From: Actinomadura sp. 6K520
GTDB taxonomy: Bacteria > Actinomycetota > Actinomycetes > Streptosporangiales > Streptosporangiaceae
Direction of reading: 5' to 3'
Assembly: GCF_004349245.1 (NCBI RefSeq)
Contig: NZ_SMLC01000001.1
Location: 62,001-126,000 of the forward strand
Length of the DNA: 64,000 nt
Below the pieces are notes generated by a model. It did no database searches, was not told the origin of the DNA, and saw nothing but the letters and a program-made list of their open reading frames with translations. The position numbers were made by a program, and so were the translations under genes. Shown piece by piece: positions 18,729-26,160 of this stretch (position 1 is the first letter of the stretch; every line of letters begins with the position of its first letter).

Positions 18729-18771
18729 ATTCCTCGACACCGTCGTTACCGTTTAGGTGGTGTCAAGGAAT
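18729..18771. promoter_or_regulatory. Inverted repeat before the small-protein/VOC operon
   Basis: ATTCCTcGACACC (18729-18741) and GGTGTCaAGGAAT (18759-18771) are inverted with one mismatch and a 17-base spacer. The repeat ends 11 bases before the ATG of the 88-residue gene, so it is either an operator (candidate: the divergent CGNR protein) or an mRNA leader hairpin. A second TGCAAC/GTTGCA pair lies between this and the CGNR gene. Confidence 0.45.
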
Positions 18772-18782
18772 GGAGACAGACC

Positions 18783-19049
18783 ATGAACGAGCTGCCGTAC
18801 ATGGCGGCGCTGGCGCAGCGGCACGAGTGGGCCGGGCGCGAGTACGCCCGGCTCACGGCCGACATCGTCGAAGCGCGGCTCATCGCCCACGCCCGGTCCG
18901 CCGAAAGGGCCGCCCGCAGGCGCGCGCTGCTCCGCGACCGGTTCGGCGGACTGCGTCCGGTGCGCCGGTCCCGCCGGCCCGAGCTCCACTGCGCGCGCGC
19001 CGCAGCGCGTCCGGCGCGGGACGTCCGGCAGATGGGCGGTGCGCGATGA
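18783..19049 (+). CDS. Small basic protein, first gene of a two-gene operon
   Basis: An 88-residue protein of unknown function. The N-terminal half is helical (MNELPYMAALAQRHEWAGRE, then YARLTADIVEARLIAHARSAE), the rest is very Arg-rich (RRRALLRDRFGGLRPVRRSRRP). GGAG lies eight bases before the ATG. The ATG of the next gene overlaps its stop (ATGA), which argues that it is translated. No known domain recognised. Confidence 0.6.
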   Translation: MNELPYMAALAQRHEWAGREYARLTADIVEARLIAHARSAERAARRRALLRDRFGGLRPVRRSRRPELHCARAAARPARDVRQMGGAR

Positions 19050-19408
19050 GCGGCGCGGTCCCGAAGGTGACCAACCTCGTCATCGACTGTTCCGACCTGG
19101 CGGCCATGGCGGCGTTCTGGGGCGGGCTGCTCGGCATGAAGACGACGGAGGTGAGCGACGACTGGCTCGACCTCGAGCCGCTCGGCGAGAACGGGCCGAT
19201 CCTGTCGTTCCAGCGCGTCCCCGAGCGCAAGACGAAGAAGAACCGCCTCCATCTGGACCTGGAGGTGCCCGACGTCCAGGCCGCGGGGGAGCGCGCCGCC
19301 GCCCTCGGCGCGACTCCGGCCACGCACCCGCTGGGCGACCCCGCCGCGTCGTTCCGCGTCTGGCGCGACCCGGAGGGCAACGAGTTCTGCTTCTGCAGGG
19401 AGTCGTGA
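19046..19408 (+). CDS. VOC superfamily protein (glyoxalase/bleomycin-resistance fold)
   Basis: A 120-residue single-domain vicinal-oxygen-chelate protein. It shows the beta-alpha-beta-beta-beta pattern: VTNLVIDCSDLAAMAAFWGGLLG at the start, LHLDLEVPDVQAAGERAAALGA in the second module, and the closing FRVWRDPEGNEFCFC. Family members bind a metal or a hydrophobic drug; no specific substrate can be read. Translationally coupled to the upstream 88-residue gene. An earlier open frame to 18716 is not coding. Confidence 0.85.
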   Translation: MSGAVPKVTNLVIDCSDLAAMAAFWGGLLGMKTTEVSDDWLDLEPLGENGPILSFQRVPERKTKKNRLHLDLEVPDVQAAGERAAALGATPATHPLGDPAASFRVWRDPEGNEFCFCRES

Positions 19409-19434
19409 GGCCCGGGAACCGTGTGTGCGGCGCC

Positions 19435-20829
19435 TTATGAGCGCAGGACGCCCGCGAGTCGGCGGACGCCCTCCACCAGCTCGGCCTCCGAGGCCGCCGT
19501 CCCGTAGCTGATCCGCAGATGCGGGGCGGACGCCTCGGCGGGGAAGAAGGGGCGTCCCGCGCTGACCAGCACCCCGGCCCGCAGGGCCGCCTCCGCCAGC
19601 GCGGTGTCGTCCGTGCCGTCCGGCAGTCTCAGCCACAGGTGGAGACCGCCGGACGGGCGGTTCACGCGGAGGTCCGGCAGGTCGCGGGCCAGCGCGGCCA
19701 GGGTCGCGTCCCGGCGCGCCCGGAGCGCGGCGCGGACGGACCGGAGGTGCCGCGGCCAGCCGGGCGAGCTCACGAGCTCCAGCAGCGTCTCCTGCAGCGG
19801 CTTGGCGGGGAAGAACTCCCCGACGAGCTGCGCGGCGCGGATCCGCTCGGCGACCGGGCCGCGGGCGATGACCGCCGCGACCCGCAGGCTGGGCCCGGTG
19901 GCCTTGGTCAGCGACGCGATGTGCACGACGCGGCCCTCGGCGTCCGCGGCGGCCAGCGGCGGCGGAGGGGGCGCGGTGACGCCGAGGTGCCGCGCGTAAT
20001 CGTCCTCGATCACGAACGCGCCCGCCGCGCGGGCCACGTCGAGGACCTTCGCGCGCCGGTCGGCGCCCAGCACGGCGCCGGTCGGATTGTGGAAGGCGGG
20101 CTGGCAGTAGAACGCCCGCGCGCCGCTCATCGCGAACGCCTCGGCGAGCAGGCCGGGACGCACGCCGTCCGCGTCCACCGGGACCGGGACGGGGTGCAGC
20201 CCGCTCGCCCGCGCGACGGCGAGGACACCGAGGTAGGTCGGCGACTCGACGAGCAGCGGCGCCCCCGGCGGCAGCAGCGCGCGCAGGACGGTCGCCAGCG
20301 ACTGCTGCCCCCCGCCGGTGATGAGCACCTCGGCGGGGGAGACGGCGCCGCCGACCGTCCGGGCGAACCAGGCGCGCAGCCCGGGGATCCCGCCGGGGTC
20401 CGGCACCTCCCAGGCGTCCGGGCGCCGGGCCGCCCGCGCCGCCGCCGTGGCCAGCGCGCGGACCGGCTGGAGCGCCGGGGCCAGGTAGCCGCCGCTGAGC
20501 GCGACCACCCCTTCCGGAGCGGGGGTGAGGAGCCAGGAGACTCCGGCCGAGTCCACCGAGCGGTCGCCGAGCGCCACCGCCTGCCAGCCGAGATCGGCCG
20601 GTTCGGAGGCGGCCGCGGGGCGGTCGGCGGCGAACGCGCCGCTGCCGGGACGGGTGACGATCAGGCCCTCCGCGGCGAGCAGGCCCAGTGCGCGCGACAC
20701 CGTCACCGGGCTGACCCGGTGCCGCTCGACGAGCGCCCTGCTGGGCGGCAGGCGCTCGCCCGGGCTCAGCCGGCGGAGCTCGGCCCGCAGTGCGTCGGCG
20801 AGCACCGTCACACTGCTATCGTTTTTCAT
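19435..20829 (-). CDS. MocR/PdxR-type GntR-aminotransferase regulator
   Basis: A fusion regulator of 464 residues: N-terminal GntR winged helix (residues 8-70, GERLPPSRALVERHRVSPVT, ALGLLAAEGLIVTRPGSGAF) and a fold-I PLP aminotransferase-like domain with CQPAFHNPTG, EDDYARHL and the PLP-lysine region SLTKATGPSLR. Such proteins use PLP or an adduct as effector. Its ATG overlaps the start codon of the divergent DMT exporter (shared CATG), so it very probably controls that gene and itself. A GTG six codons in is an alternative start. Confidence 0.9.
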   Translation of the reverse strand: MKNDSSVTVLADALRAELRRLSPGERLPPSRALVERHRVSPVTVSRALGLLAAEGLIVTRPGSGAFAADRPAAASEPADLGWQAVALGDRSVDSAGVSWLLTPAPEGVVALSGGYLAPALQPVRALATAAARAARRPDAWEVPDPGGIPGLRAWFARTVGGAVSPAEVLITGGGQQSLATVLRALLPPGAPLLVESPTYLGVLAVARASGLHPVPVPVDADGVRPGLLAEAFAMSGARAFYCQPAFHNPTGAVLGADRRAKVLDVARAAGAFVIEDDYARHLGVTAPPPPPLAAADAEGRVVHIASLTKATGPSLRVAAVIARGPVAERIRAAQLVGEFFPAKPLQETLLELVSSPGWPRHLRSVRAALRARRDATLAALARDLPDLRVNRPSGGLHLWLRLPDGTDDTALAEAALRAGVLVSAGRPFFPAEASAPHLRISYGTAASEAELVEGVRRLAGVLRS

Positions 20830-20845
20830 GAGAGCTAAGGATAGC
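20815..20845. promoter_or_regulatory. Overlapping divergent promoters with GCTATC/GATAGC inverted repeat
   Basis: GCTATC (20815-20820) and GATAGC (20840-20845) flank the shared CATG at 20827-20830. TATCGT (20817-20822) ends 5 bases before the plus-strand ATG and TATCCT on the minus strand (20843-20838) ends 8 bases before the minus-strand ATG, so both mRNAs would be leaderless. A MocR dimer on this repeat would cover both promoters. Confidence 0.5.
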
Positions 20846-21778
20846 GCTACTGTCCGCACGCCGATACCGGTGGCGGACACCGTCCTCGGGCCCGGCCTCT
20901 GGCTCGCCTTCCTCGGCGTCCTGGTCTTCTCCTTCACCCTCCCCGGCACGGTCTTCGCGCTGGAGGGCCTCGACCCGTACCTCGTCGGCATCGGCCGCGC
21001 GGCCGCCGCGAGCGTTCTCGCGGGCCTCGCGCTGCTCGCGGCCGGAGCCCGGCCGCCGCGGGGCGGCCAGTGGGCGCAGCTCGCGGTCGCCGGCGCCGGC
21101 GTGATCTTCGGGTTCCCCGTGCTGAGCACGCTCGCGCTCGACCACGGCGCCTCGGCCTCGCACTCGGCCGTCGTGGTCGGGCTGCTGCCCGCCGCCACCG
21201 CCATGTGCGGCGTCCTGCGGGCGGGCGAGCGGCCGTCCGGCGCGTTCTGGCTCGCCTGCGCGGCGGGGGCGGCGTGCGTCACCGGCTTCGGCCTGCTGCG
21301 CGGCGCCGGGCGGCTCACCGCCGCCGACCTGCTGCTGTTCGGCGCCCTGGGCGCCGCCGCGATCGGCTACACCGAGGGCGGGCGGCTGGCCCGGGTCATG
21401 CCCGGCTGGCGCGTCATCTCCTGGGCACTCGTGCTCTGCGCGCCCGTCACCGTCCCCGTGACCGCATGGCTGCTGGCGACGACCGGCCCCGACTGGACGG
21501 GACGCGCCGCGCTCGGCTTCGGGTACGTCGCCGCGTTCTCCGCCTACCTCGGCTTCTTCGCCTGGTACGAGGGGCTGGCCCGGGCGGGGATCGCCCGCGC
21601 GAGCCAGGTGCAGCTGGCCCAGCCGGTGCTGACGCTGCTGTGGTCGGGGATCTTCCTCTTCGAGCGGATCGATCTGGCCACCGCGCTCGCCGCCGTTGCC
21701 GTCCTGGTCTGCGTGGTCCTCACCCAGCGGACGCGGGTGCGCCGAGCTCCGCCGGAGAGTCCCAGACCGCCCCGATGA
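20828..21778 (+). CDS. DMT superfamily (EamA/RhaT-like) transporter
   Basis: A 316-residue drug/metabolite transporter with ten hydrophobic segments and the duplicated five-helix layout of EamA proteins, for example LGVLVFSFTLPGTVFALEGLDPYLVGIGR at the front and ARASQVQLAQPVLTLLWSGIFLFERIDLATALA, the typical helix 9-10 motif. Likely exports an amino acid or related metabolite. It faces the MocR gene with overlapping start codons and has no Shine-Dalgarno. The downstream GH18-like gene overlaps its stop (ATGA). Confidence 0.88.
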   Translation: MRAKDSATVRTPIPVADTVLGPGLWLAFLGVLVFSFTLPGTVFALEGLDPYLVGIGRAAAASVLAGLALLAAGARPPRGGQWAQLAVAGAGVIFGFPVLSTLALDHGASASHSAVVVGLLPAATAMCGVLRAGERPSGAFWLACAAGAACVTGFGLLRGAGRLTAADLLLFGALGAAAIGYTEGGRLARVMPGWRVISWALVLCAPVTVPVTAWLLATTGPDWTGRAALGFGYVAAFSAYLGFFAWYEGLARAGIARASQVQLAQPVLTLLWSGIFLFERIDLATALAAVAVLVCVVLTQRTRVRRAPPESPRPPR

Positions 21779-22845
21779 TCCGAGATCATTGCGCGATGAG
21801 GCAAAAGGGGCGTGCTGTACTGGGCCGGGTTCTCCGGTGGGCGGGCTGGGCCACGGCCTACGCGCTGGGGCTCGCCGCCCTCGTGTTCGCCGGGGCCTGG
21901 GTGTGGTGGCAGCAGGAGCCCGAGGCGCGGGGCACCGAGGCGAACGCGCTGTGGGCGCGGCACCAGTGGGTCGGGGAGCCGCACACGGACGCGGAGTACC
22001 GCGCGTTCGCGGACCTGCTGGCACAGAACCGGATCACCGACGTGTACTTCCACACGGGCCCGTTCGAGGCCGACGGAACGGTGCCCCCCGCCAAGTACCG
22101 CTACGCCCGCGACCTCATTGAGGCGATGCGCGAGTACGCGCCGGGCGTCCGCGCCCAGGCGTACCTGGGGCAGATACGGGTGGTGGACGGCGAGGGGGTC
22201 ATCGACCTGGACGACCCGGCCGTCCGCGAGCGGGTGCTCAAGACCGACGAGGCGTTCCTCGACCTCGGATTCGACGGCATCCACTACGACTTCGAACCCA
22301 TCTACCCCGACGACGAGGCGTTCCTGACGCTCATGGACCGCACCCGCGAGCTCACCCGCTCGCGGGGGAGGCTGCTGTCGGTGGCGCTGGAGCAGCTGAC
22401 GCTCGTGGACGCGGCCCAGCCCGTCTACCGGGCGCTCATCCCGCGCACGGGCCCGGTCCGCTACCCGGCCCGGCCGACCGCGGCCTTCCTGCGCCGGGTC
22501 GCGGACCGCGCCGACCAGGTCGCGATCATGACCTACGACGTGGCGCTGCCGACGCAGGCGCTGACCGGATGGCACTTCGCCCGGCACACCCGCGCGACGC
22601 TGGAGCTCATCGGCGACCGCACGACCGTCATCATGGGCGTCCCGACCTACCGGCCCCTGGTGGAGTGGGCGGAGACGCTGCCGGTCGCGCTGCGCGGCGT
22701 CCGGCGGGGGATCGATGACCTGGAGCGGCCACCGGAGCGCCCCTACGGCGTCGGCGTGTACGCGGGCTGGACGACCCGGCCCGACGAATGGGCACGTTAT
22801 CGCGACATCTGGCTGCCCGCCCCGGCGTCGGGGACGGGAGCCTGA
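21775..22845 (+). CDS. GH18-like membrane-anchored TIM-barrel protein
   Basis: A 356-residue protein with an N-terminal membrane anchor or signal (WATAYALGLAALVFAGAWVW, about residues 24-43). The barrel contains GFDGIHYDFEP: Asp167, Asp172 and Glu174 fit the DxxDxDxE catalytic signature of glycoside hydrolase family 18, except that His170 replaces the second Asp. The strand TYDVALPTQALTGW resembles the MTYD motif. It may be a chitinase-like hydrolase or a binding protein. ATG 21775 overlaps the DMT stop; ATG 21796 is an alternative. A 6-3-6 palindrome (ATGATC/GATCAT) covers 21775-21789. Confidence 0.7.
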   Translation: MIRDHCAMRQKGRAVLGRVLRWAGWATAYALGLAALVFAGAWVWWQQEPEARGTEANALWARHQWVGEPHTDAEYRAFADLLAQNRITDVYFHTGPFEADGTVPPAKYRYARDLIEAMREYAPGVRAQAYLGQIRVVDGEGVIDLDDPAVRERVLKTDEAFLDLGFDGIHYDFEPIYPDDEAFLTLMDRTRELTRSRGRLLSVALEQLTLVDAAQPVYRALIPRTGPVRYPARPTAAFLRRVADRADQVAIMTYDVALPTQALTGWHFARHTRATLELIGDRTTVIMGVPTYRPLVEWAETLPVALRGVRRGIDDLERPPERPYGVGVYAGWTTRPDEWARYRDIWLPAPASGTGA

Positions 22846-22983
22846 CGAACCCGGCACGGAGAGGTGACGAACCGGTCAGCCGCGTAGGTACAAAGGGTTG
22901 GGTAGCCGCGTATCCGCCGGGGTAGAGCACCGGGCAAAGTCGGGGTCGGGCCGAACGCAGGGCAAGGGAAGGGGACGAGGCCG

Positions 22984-23205
22984 ATGGGCACTCAGCAGAC
23001 CGCGTGGCATGCCGCCGACCGGCTCGGCGAGCTGTCGGCCGAGTTCACCGGCTGGCGGATCGGGCGGGGCGGATCCGGCCACTGGTGGGCCGTCCGCGGC
23101 AACGACTTCGTGCGCACTCCCGACGTCGAGGAACTGCGCGTCCGGCTGCACGAGATGACCGCGGGGTCACGTTATCCAAACGAGTCCGGGAAGTGGCCGG
23201 ACTGA
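22984..23205 (+). CDS. Small conserved-type hypothetical protein
   Basis: A 73-residue protein with DRLGELSAEFTGWRIGRGGS, GHWWAVRGN and DVEELRVRLHEM. The pattern of a start helix, GWxI strand, WWA strand and closing helix resembles a large set of small actinobacterial orphans often paired with XRE regulators, but I cannot name a function. AAGGGGACGAGG precedes the ATG. The 138 bases upstream (22846-22983) show nothing recognisable. Confidence 0.65.
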   Translation: MGTQQTAWHAADRLGELSAEFTGWRIGRGGSGHWWAVRGNDFVRTPDVEELRVRLHEMTAGSRYPNESGKWPD

Positions 23206-23247
23206 CCCCGTAACGCGGCATTTGCGTGCCACGATGTGGGATGTGGG

Positions 23248-23287
23248 AGCCGCCGCCACGCGTACCCCCGAGCGTGTGGCGGCGGCT
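23248..23287 (+). terminator. Terminator hairpin before dapA
   Basis: AGCCGCCGCCACGCG (23248-23262) pairs with CGTGTGGCGGCGGCT (23273-23287) with one G-U pair, then tcttcc. It ends transcription from the small upstream gene and isolates dapA. The right arm of an extra palindrome TGGACC/GGTCCA (23350-23365) lies before the dapA promoter. Confidence 0.65.
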
Positions 23288-23396
23288 TCTTCCACGCCCG
23301 CCCCGGGCACCGGGTCCCGGCCCGCTCCGCGCCCGTTCCGGGTCAGCTTGGACCTGCGGGTCCACCTCGTCCGGCCGGAGCGGTACCGTTCGGTGC

Positions 23397-24335
23397 ATGG
23401 CACCCAGCACATCACCTGACGCTCCGTTCGGACGGATGCTGACCGCCATGGTCACTCCGTTCCTGCCGGACGGCGGCGTCGACTACGACGGCGCCGTGCG
23501 CCTCGCGACCCACCTGGTCGACGAGCGGCGCCACGATGGCCTGGTCGTCAACGGGACGACCGGCGAGTCGCCGACGACGAGCGACGACGAGAAGAGCAAG
23601 CTGCTGCGCGCGGTCATCGAGGCGGTCGGCGACCGCGCCGTGATCGTCGCCGGTGCCGGGACGAACCACACGGAGCACACGCTGCAACTCGCGCGGCAGG
23701 CCGAGGCCGCCGGCGCGCACGGCCTGCTCGTGGTGACGCCGTACTACAACAAGCCCCCGCAGGAGGGCCTCGTCCGCCACTTCACGGCCGTGGCCGACGC
23801 GACGGGGCTGCCCGCCATGCTGTACGACATCCCCGGGCGCGCGGGGGTGCCGATCGAGAACGACACGCTGGTGCAGCTCGCCGAGCACCCGCGGATCGTC
23901 GCCGTCAAGGACGCCAAGGGCGACCTTTTCGGCGCGTCCAGAGTGATGGTGGAGACCGGCCTCGTCTGGTACTCCGGCGACGACAATCTCAACCTCCCCT
24001 GGCTGTCGGTCGGGGCGGCGGGGTTCGTCAGCGTCGTCGGACATGTCGTGGGTACCGAGCTTCATGAGATGATCGACGCATACCGCGCCGGCGACCACGG
24101 GCGCGCGCTGGAGATCCATCGGCGGCTGCTTCCCGTGGTCACCGCCATCATGACCCGTACGCAGGGCGCCATCGCCGTCAAGGCAGCGCTGAACCTGCTC
24201 GGCCTTCCCGGAGGCGGCCCGCTCCGCGCGCCGCTGGTGGAGGCCTCGCCGGAGTTCGCGGCGCGACTGCGTGAAGACCTCACGATTGGGGGAGTCAAAG
24301 TGCCGGAGGCAACCATCCCGGAGGTCGCCCGGTGA
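23397..24335 (+). CDS. dapA: 4-hydroxy-tetrahydrodipicolinate synthase DapA
   Basis: Class I aldolase-type enzyme condensing pyruvate with aspartate semialdehyde, the first lysine/DAP branch step. In 312 residues it shows GRMLTAMVTPF, the active-site VNGTTGESPTTSDDEK, VVTPYYNKPPQEGL with the catalytic Tyr, YDIPGRAGV and the Schiff-base Lys in VAVKDAKGDL. TACCGT (23384-23389) lies seven bases before the ATG and no ribosome-binding site is seen, so the mRNA may be leaderless. Its stop overlaps the GTG of rnj (GTGA). Confidence 0.96.
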   Translation: MAPSTSPDAPFGRMLTAMVTPFLPDGGVDYDGAVRLATHLVDERRHDGLVVNGTTGESPTTSDDEKSKLLRAVIEAVGDRAVIVAGAGTNHTEHTLQLARQAEAAGAHGLLVVTPYYNKPPQEGLVRHFTAVADATGLPAMLYDIPGRAGVPIENDTLVQLAEHPRIVAVKDAKGDLFGASRVMVETGLVWYSGDDNLNLPWLSVGAAGFVSVVGHVVGTELHEMIDAYRAGDHGRALEIHRRLLPVVTAIMTRTQGAIAVKAALNLLGLPGGGPLRAPLVEASPEFAARLREDLTIGGVKVPEATIPEVAR

Positions 24336-26017
24336 GTCATCCTCACCCGGACCTGTCGGACCCGCCCGCGCCGCCCGACGGCGGCCTGCGCATCGTCGCG
24401 CTCGGCGGGCTCGGGGAGATCGGCCGCAACATGACCGTGTTCGAGTACGCCGGACGGCTGCTCGTCGTGGACTGCGGCGTGCTCTTCCCCGAGACCGAGC
24501 AGCCCGGTGTCGACCTGATCCTGCCCGACTTCGAATACATCAGGGACCGCCTGGACGACATCGAGGCGGTCATCCTCACGCACGGCCACGAGGACCACAT
24601 CGGCGCCGTGCCCTACCTGCTGCGCGAGCGGCGCGACATCCCGCTCATCGGCTCGAAGCTGACGCTGGCGCTGCTGGAGGCCAAGCTCACCGAGCACCGC
24701 ATCAAACCGGTCACCGACGTCGTCAAGGAGGGCGAGCGGCGCGACTTCGGGCCGTTCGGCTGCGAGTTCCTCGCCGTCAACCACTCGATCCCGGACGCGC
24801 TGGCCCTCGCGGTCCGCACCCCGGCCGGGCTCGTGCTGCACACCGGCGACTTCAAGATGGACCAGCTGCCGCTGGACGGCCGGCTCACCGACCTGCCCGG
24901 CTTCGCCCGGCTCGGCGCCGAGGGCATCGACCTGCTGATGTCGGACTCGACCAACTCCGAGGTCCCCGGCTTCGTCACCAGCGAGCGCAACATCGGCCCG
25001 GTCGTCGACGAGGTGTTCCGCACCGCGCAGGAACGGCTGATCGTCGCCTGCTTCGCCTCGCACATCCACCGCGTCCAGCAGGTCCTCGACGCGGCTGTCG
25101 CCAACGGCCGCAAGGTCTGCTTCGTCGGCCGGTCGATGGTCCGCAACATGGGCGTCGCCCGCGAGCTCGGCTACCTCAGCGTGCCCGACGGCATCATGGT
25201 CGACCAGAAGGAACTGGACGACATCCCCGGCGACCGGCTGGTGCTGGTGTGCACCGGCTCGCAGGGCGAGCCGATGTCGGCGCTGTCGCGGATGGCGAAC
25301 CGCGACCACTCCATCCGCATCACCGACCGCGACACCGTGATGCTGGCATCGTCGCTGATCCCGGGGAACGAGACCGCGGTCAACCGGGTCATCAACGGGC
25401 TGACCCGGTGGGGCGCCCGCGTCGTCCACAAGGGCAACGCGCTCGTCCACGTGTCCGGGCACGCGTCGGCGGGCGAGCTGCTGTACGTCCTCAACGTGAC
25501 GAAGCCGGCCAACTTCATGCCGATCCACGGCGAGTGGCGGCACCTGCGCGCGCACGCCAAGCTGGCCGCGCTCACCGGCGTCCCGGACGAGCGGATCGTC
25601 ATCGCGGAGGACGGCGTCGTCGTCGACCTCGTGGCCGGGCGGGCCCGCATCGTCGGCGCCGTGCCCGCCGGGTACGTGTACGTGGACGGCCTGTCGGTCG
25701 GCGAGGTCACCGAGACGTCGCTGAAGGACCGGCGCATCCTCGGCGAGGAGGGCTTCGTCTCCATCGTCGTCGGCATCGACTCGACGTCCGGCAAGGTCGT
25801 CGCCGGGCCCGAGATACACGCCCGCGGCGCGGGCATCCTCAACGAGGACTTCGACGAGGTCATCGGCCGGATCGAGGACGTGCTGCGGGACGCCGCCGGC
25901 AACGGCGTGAACGACCTGCACCAGCTCCACCAGCTGATCCGCCGCACGGCCGGCAAGTGGGTGAGCGACAACTACCGCCGCCGCCCGATGATCATCCCGG
26001 TGGTCGTCGAGGTCTGA
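24332..26017 (+). CDS. rnj: Ribonuclease J
   Basis: Metallo-beta-lactamase/beta-CASP enzyme with 5'-3' exo- and endonuclease activity, central to mRNA decay and rRNA maturation. The 561-residue product shows HGHEDHIGA (zinc site), LHTGDFKMD, LLMSDSTN, the beta-CASP segment with CTGSQGEPMSALSRMA, SGHASAGE and KPANFMPIHGEWRH, then a C-terminal domain. GTG start overlapping dapA, the arrangement known from Streptomyces. Confidence 0.96.
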   Translation: MSHPHPDLSDPPAPPDGGLRIVALGGLGEIGRNMTVFEYAGRLLVVDCGVLFPETEQPGVDLILPDFEYIRDRLDDIEAVILTHGHEDHIGAVPYLLRERRDIPLIGSKLTLALLEAKLTEHRIKPVTDVVKEGERRDFGPFGCEFLAVNHSIPDALALAVRTPAGLVLHTGDFKMDQLPLDGRLTDLPGFARLGAEGIDLLMSDSTNSEVPGFVTSERNIGPVVDEVFRTAQERLIVACFASHIHRVQQVLDAAVANGRKVCFVGRSMVRNMGVARELGYLSVPDGIMVDQKELDDIPGDRLVLVCTGSQGEPMSALSRMANRDHSIRITDRDTVMLASSLIPGNETAVNRVINGLTRWGARVVHKGNALVHVSGHASAGELLYVLNVTKPANFMPIHGEWRHLRAHAKLAALTGVPDERIVIAEDGVVVDLVAGRARIVGAVPAGYVYVDGLSVGEVTETSLKDRRILGEEGFVSIVVGIDSTSGKVVAGPEIHARGAGILNEDFDEVIGRIEDVLRDAAGNGVNDLHQLHQLIRRTAGKWVSDNYRRRPMIIPVVVEV

Positions 26018-26029
26018 CCCGGGCGGGCC

Positions 26030-26055
26030 GGCCGCGGGACGCGCGTCCCGCGGCC
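26030..26055 (+). terminator. Palindrome after rnj
   Basis: GGCCGCGGGACGC and GCGTCCCGCGGCC abut, a perfect 13+13 palindrome 12 bases after the rnj stop. In RNA it forms an 11-bp hairpin with a 4-base loop, suited to termination or to protection of the mRNA end. Confidence 0.6.
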
Positions 26056-26144
26056 GCCGCTCCGGGCGCCGCCCGGGGGCGGCCCGTCCCCGGTACCCGG
26101 CTCCAACACGCCCGTTCCCCATCCCGGGAACTCGCGGGGTCCTT

Positions 26145-26160
26145 GGTTACTCTCGTAACC
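26145..26160. promoter_or_regulatory. GGTTAC-TCTC-GTAACC palindrome touching the ftsK start
   Basis: A perfect 6-4-6 palindrome ends on the base before the ftsK ATG. It contains TACTCT (26148-26153), a -10-like hexamer seven bases from the ATG, so operator and promoter would coincide. Confidence 0.5.

Noticed and set aside
20830..21318. N-terminal extension of the MocR protein
   Set aside because: It lies antisense to the DMT transporter and does not resemble any GntR start; the GntR domain begins right after ATG 20829.
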